NCBI RefSeq assembly: GCF_013697775.1
Contig: NZ_JACCWG010000109.1
Coordinates: 1 to 43,452, forward strand
DNA from: Ramlibacter sp.
Lineage (GTDB): Bacteria > Pseudomonadota > Gammaproteobacteria > Burkholderiales > Burkholderiaceae_C
Direction of reading: 5' to 3'
DNA: 43,452 bases
Below, piece after piece: positions 41,186 through 43,452 of this stretch; position 1 is the first letter of the stretch; every line of letters begins with the position of its first letter. The notes below the pieces were generated by a model that worked only from the letters and a program-made list of their open reading frames with translations, had not been told where the DNA came from and did no database searches. Both the position numbers and the translations under genes were made by a program.

Positions 41186-41954
41186 TCAGGAGGAGGGACA
41201 GATCGCGAACACCCGCGCGGGGAAGCCCGCGCCGGCCTTGGGTTTGGGCCAGCTCGCCACGGCGAGCGCGCCGGCCTCGGGCACCTGGTCCAGGTTCGCC
41301 AGCAGCTCGATCTGCCAGGCGTCCGTGTCCAGCACGTAGCGCTCCAGCGACACGTCGCCGCGGCTGACCGAGATGCCGCTGTCGGTGTCGGTGGTTTCGT
41401 GGCCAAAGGCGAGCGCGCCGCGGTCTTCGTGCAGCAGGCGCAGCACTTCGGCGCTCCAGCCGGGGAAATGCGCCACGCCGGCCGCGTCGCGGTTGTGCAT
41501 GCGTGCATGCGAGGGCCAGCGCTGCGACCAGTCGCTGCGCATCGCCACGAAGGCACCGTGCGGGATGCGGCCGTGCCGCTCTTCCCAACGCTGCACGTCG
41601 GCCGGCTGGATGCAAGAGTCGCTGCGCGCGCGCGCAGGCGGCGCTCGCGTCGATCACCACCAGCGGCAGCACCATCTCCGTCACCGGGATCTCGTCGAGG
41701 AAGCGGCGGCCCGGTACGAAATGCGCGCCCGCATCCACGTGTGTGCCCCACTGGCCGACCAGCTGGTAGTGGTGCGCGAGAAAGCCCTGGCCCAGCGTGC
41801 CCTTGTCCGGCGCGTGCGCATACAGCGTGGTGCGTTGCGCGGGCGGGAAGGCTTGGCAGTGCGGGATGTCGCCGTCGAACGCATGCGTGAGGTCGACCCA
41901 GCGGCCGCACTTGAGCACGTCCAGCAACGCCCAGTAGGGATGCGATGCGCTCAA
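41186..41954 (-). pseudogene. Cyclase-family hydrolase (kynurenine formamidase-like), frameshifted in a GC repeat
   Basis: Metal-dependent amidohydrolase of the cyclase (KynB/isatin hydrolase) family. It starts at a TTG at 41954 (SASHPYWALLDVLKCGRWVD), overlapping the upstream stop (TTGA). The metal motif is GQWGTHVDAGAHF, followed by PLVVIDASAACAR. The frame then breaks in TGCGCGCGCGCGCAGCGAC (41621-41638) and continues in another frame as DSCIQPADVQRWEERHGRIP through ...FPARVFAICPSS at 41186. A change of one or two bases in the alternating GC tract would restore one chain of about 256 residues. It may be slippage, decay or a sequencing error. Confidence 0.82.
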
Positions 41955-42622
41955 GGCTGCACTCCCGCCACGTCGAGGATGGATGCAATCTGGGCGCCGA
42001 AGGTGTCGGCGGGGAACAGCCCGTCGAACAGCGCGCTTCCCACCGTGAAGCCCCACACGCCGGCCGCCTGCATGGCGCCGATGCGCATGGCGCTGTCGAT
42101 GCTGCCGGCCGCGATCACCGGCACGGGCACGGCCCGCACCACGGCGCGCGCCAGCGCCGGCACATCGCCCGCGAAGCGGTAGGCCAGCAGGTCCAGCCCG
42201 TGCACGCCGGGAATGGCGGCCAGCGCGCGGGCGTCCTCGATGATCTCCGTCGCGTCGCCGACCAGGCGCGTGGGATGGCCCACCGTGTGGCCGGCGAACG
42301 GAAAATAGCGGATCGGCCGGCCGCGCAGGATGCGCACCGCGTCGTGCGCCTGCCGCCCGCCCAGCGCGTAGTCCACCTGCAGGCGTGCCGCGGCTTCCAG
42401 CGAGGTCAGTTCCGCATCGCGCGTGCCGCTGACCACTTCCAGCAAGGCCTGCCGGCCGTCGGCCTTGATCATCGCGACCAGTTCGGCCAGTTCGTCGAAC
42501 GGCAGGCCGATGTCCTTGACGCCGACGTGCAGCAGCGGGCCGCCGCGCAGGCGCCGGTACACCTGCGCCGCGTCGCCCACCGTGCGGTCGTCGCGCGTGA
42601 GCATGAGGATGAAGTGGCTCAT
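41951..42622 (-). CDS. TIM-barrel protein of unknown function
   Basis: A 223-residue protein with the look of a phosphate-binding TIM barrel. Alternating strands and helices start MSHFILMLTRDDRTVGDAAQ, and the C-terminal phosphate-binding region reads PVIAAGSIDSAMRIGAMQAA followed by GVWGFTVGSALFDG, as in HisA/TrpF/ThiE-like barrels. The pathway is unknown. The ATG at 42622 overlaps the stop of the PdxA-like gene (ATGA), and its own stop overlaps the next start. Co-occurrence with PdxA-, cyclase- and cupin-type genes suggests a step in breakdown of a small phosphorylated acid or sugar acid; this is inference. Confidence 0.65.
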   Translation of the reverse strand: MSHFILMLTRDDRTVGDAAQVYRRLRGGPLLHVGVKDIGLPFDELAELVAMIKADGRQALLEVVSGTRDAELTSLEAAARLQVDYALGGRQAHDAVRILRGRPIRYFPFAGHTVGHPTRLVGDATEIIEDARALAAIPGVHGLDLLAYRFAGDVPALARAVVRAVPVPVIAAGSIDSAMRIGAMQAAGVWGFTVGSALFDGLFPADTFGAQIASILDVAGVQP

Positions 42623-43452
42623 TCGGATGTTTTCCTGGTGCACAGGTCGTGCGCCATGCACAGCGCGGCGCGCAGGCTGGACGGGTCGGCGATGCCTTGG
42701 CCCGCGATGTCGAACGCGGTGCCGTGGTCGGGGCTGGTGCGGATGAAGGGCAGGCCGGCGGTGAGGTTCACGCCGTCCTCGATGCCCAGCAGCTTGATCG
42801 GGATCAGGCCCTGGTCGTGGTACTGCGCGATCACGATGTCGAAGCGGCCGCGCCGCGCCTGCATGAACACCGTGTCGCCCGGCAGCGGTCCGGTGGCGTC
42901 GATGCCTTCGGCGCGCGCCGCGGCGACGGCGGGCGCGATGACGCCGGCCTCTTCCGACCCGAACAGGCCGCCTTCGCCCGCGTGCGGGTTCAGCCCCGCC
43001 ACCGCGATGCGCGGCGCGGCGATGCACATCGCGCGCAGCGTGCGGTGCGCAAGCCGGATGATGCGCAGCTCGCGCGCGCTGTCGATCTGGTGGATGGCAT
43101 CGGCCAGCGAGCAGTGCACCGTCACCAGCATCACGCGCAGCGCGGTGTTGAGCAGCATCATGGCGGTGTCGGATGCGCCGGCGAACTCGGCCAGCATTTC
43201 GGTGTGGCCCGGGTGACGCACACCCGCCGCGGCCAGCGCTTCCTTGTGCAGCGGCGCGGTGCAGATGGCGGCCACTTCACCCGCCATGGCCAGGCCGATG
43301 GCGTGGCGCACGGCCTCGAAGCCAGCGCGGCCGGCGCGCGCGTCGACCTTGCCGAACGGCAGGTCGGGCGGCAGGTCGCCGATGTCGATCACGTCGAGCA
43401 CGCCCGCCTGCGCCGCATGTTGCTGCGGCGTGCGCACCACGCGGACCGCGCG
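42619..43452 (-). CDS. PdxA-family 4-phosphate dehydrogenase, N-terminus beyond the window
   Basis: NAD- and metal-dependent dehydrogenase family of 4-hydroxythreonine-4-phosphate dehydrogenase. The visible 277 residues include TAPLHKEALAAAGVRHPGHT (metal His), NPHAGEGGLFGSEE, LPGDTVFMQARRGRFDIVIA, QYHDQGLIPIKLLGIEDGVN and LPFIRTSPDHGTAFDIAGQG. The frame is open to the window edge (RAVRVVRTPQQ). It may be PdxA of vitamin B6 synthesis, but its catabolic neighbours and the absence of ksgA or surA next to it favour a PdxA2-type enzyme (D-threonate/erythronate-type pathways). It heads or continues a packed minus-strand operon. Confidence 0.9.
   Translation of the reverse strand, partial: RAVRVVRTPQQHAAQAGVLDVIDIGDLPPDLPFGKVDARAGRAGFEAVRHAIGLAMAGEVAAICTAPLHKEALAAAGVRHPGHTEMLAEFAGASDTAMMLLNTALRVMLVTVHCSLADAIHQIDSARELRIIRLAHRTLRAMCIAAPRIAVAGLNPHAGEGGLFGSEEAGVIAPAVAAARAEGIDATGPLPGDTVFMQARRGRFDIVIAQYHDQGLIPIKLLGIEDGVNLTAGLPFIRTSPDHGTAFDIAGQGIADPSSLRAALCMAHDLCTRKTSE

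Noticed and set aside
41621-41638. GC repeat as part of a CRISPR or other array
   Set aside because: It is a single short dinucleotide tract inside a gene; no spaced repeats occur anywhere in the window.

Overview
The window is high-GC bacterial DNA whose gene content points to a betaproteobacterium of the order Burkholderiales, most likely a Comamonadaceae-type organism. The signs are a LiuR-controlled branched-chain acyl-CoA cluster that includes aceK, the glyQ-glyS-gmhB-plsC-metallopeptidase order, corC-lnt, a Burkholderiales-type general porin, and 4-hydroxyphenylpyruvate dioxygenase divergent from an AsnC-type regulator. Family placement is an inference; there is no rRNA or tRNA in the window to anchor it.

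Region 1 (1-7600) is accessory and scarred. An IS630-type transposase end abuts a headless thermolysin-family (M4) protease remnant. It is followed by a large zinc-ribbon/adenylate cyclase/AAA/TPR protein, a SAM methyltransferase and an unrecognised protein with a basic tail. A decayed IS481-type element then carries an intact IS256-type element inserted in its transposase, with matching 8-bp target duplications and 29-bp inverted repeats.

Region 2 (7500-14700) is core-like. It holds hpd with a clear terminator, its divergent AsnC/Lrp regulator, a GNAT acetyltransferase, corC-lnt, a porin and a LysR regulator.

Region 3 (14800-19550, minus strand) is a spore-coat-U type chaperone-usher pilus operon: subunit, chaperone, usher, second subunit. 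The usher is split by one frameshift and has an unusual N-terminal extension with a Pro/Ala linker. A palindrome upstream may be an activator site.

Region 4 (19600-29400) begins with glyQ-glyS. A two-gene cassette (small protein plus nucleotidyltransferase-like protein) is inserted before gmhB, plsC and a YgjP-type metallopeptidase. A large multi-sensor histidine kinase follows. The 5' part of glyS differs visibly in codon choice from the rest.

Region 5 (29370-40250) is a catabolic cluster. A metallo-beta-lactamase-fold hydrolase (frameshifted) is divergent from the MerR-type regulator liuR, with LiuR-like palindromes on both sides of liuR. Downstream are a hotdog thioesterase, isovaleryl-CoA dehydrogenase, beta-carbonic anhydrase, aceK, a membrane-anchored small protein, a thiolase, an SDR, a second acyl-CoA dehydrogenase, a rhodanese, a YchJ-like protein and a HAD phosphatase. 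The methylcrotonyl-CoA carboxylase genes normally expected in a leucine pathway are not in the window.

Region 6 (40290-43452, minus strand) is a tightly packed operon running in from the right edge: a PdxA-family dehydrogenase, a TIM-barrel protein, a cyclase/kynurenine-formamidase-like hydrolase (frameshifted in a GC repeat), a cupin and a YbaK-type deacylase. Its substrate is unknown.

Three chromosomal genes (usher, MBL hydrolase, cyclase) carry single frameshifts in G/C-rich tracts. Real decay, slippage and sequencing error cannot be told apart from the sequence alone. No CRISPR array, tRNA, rRNA or replication origin was seen.
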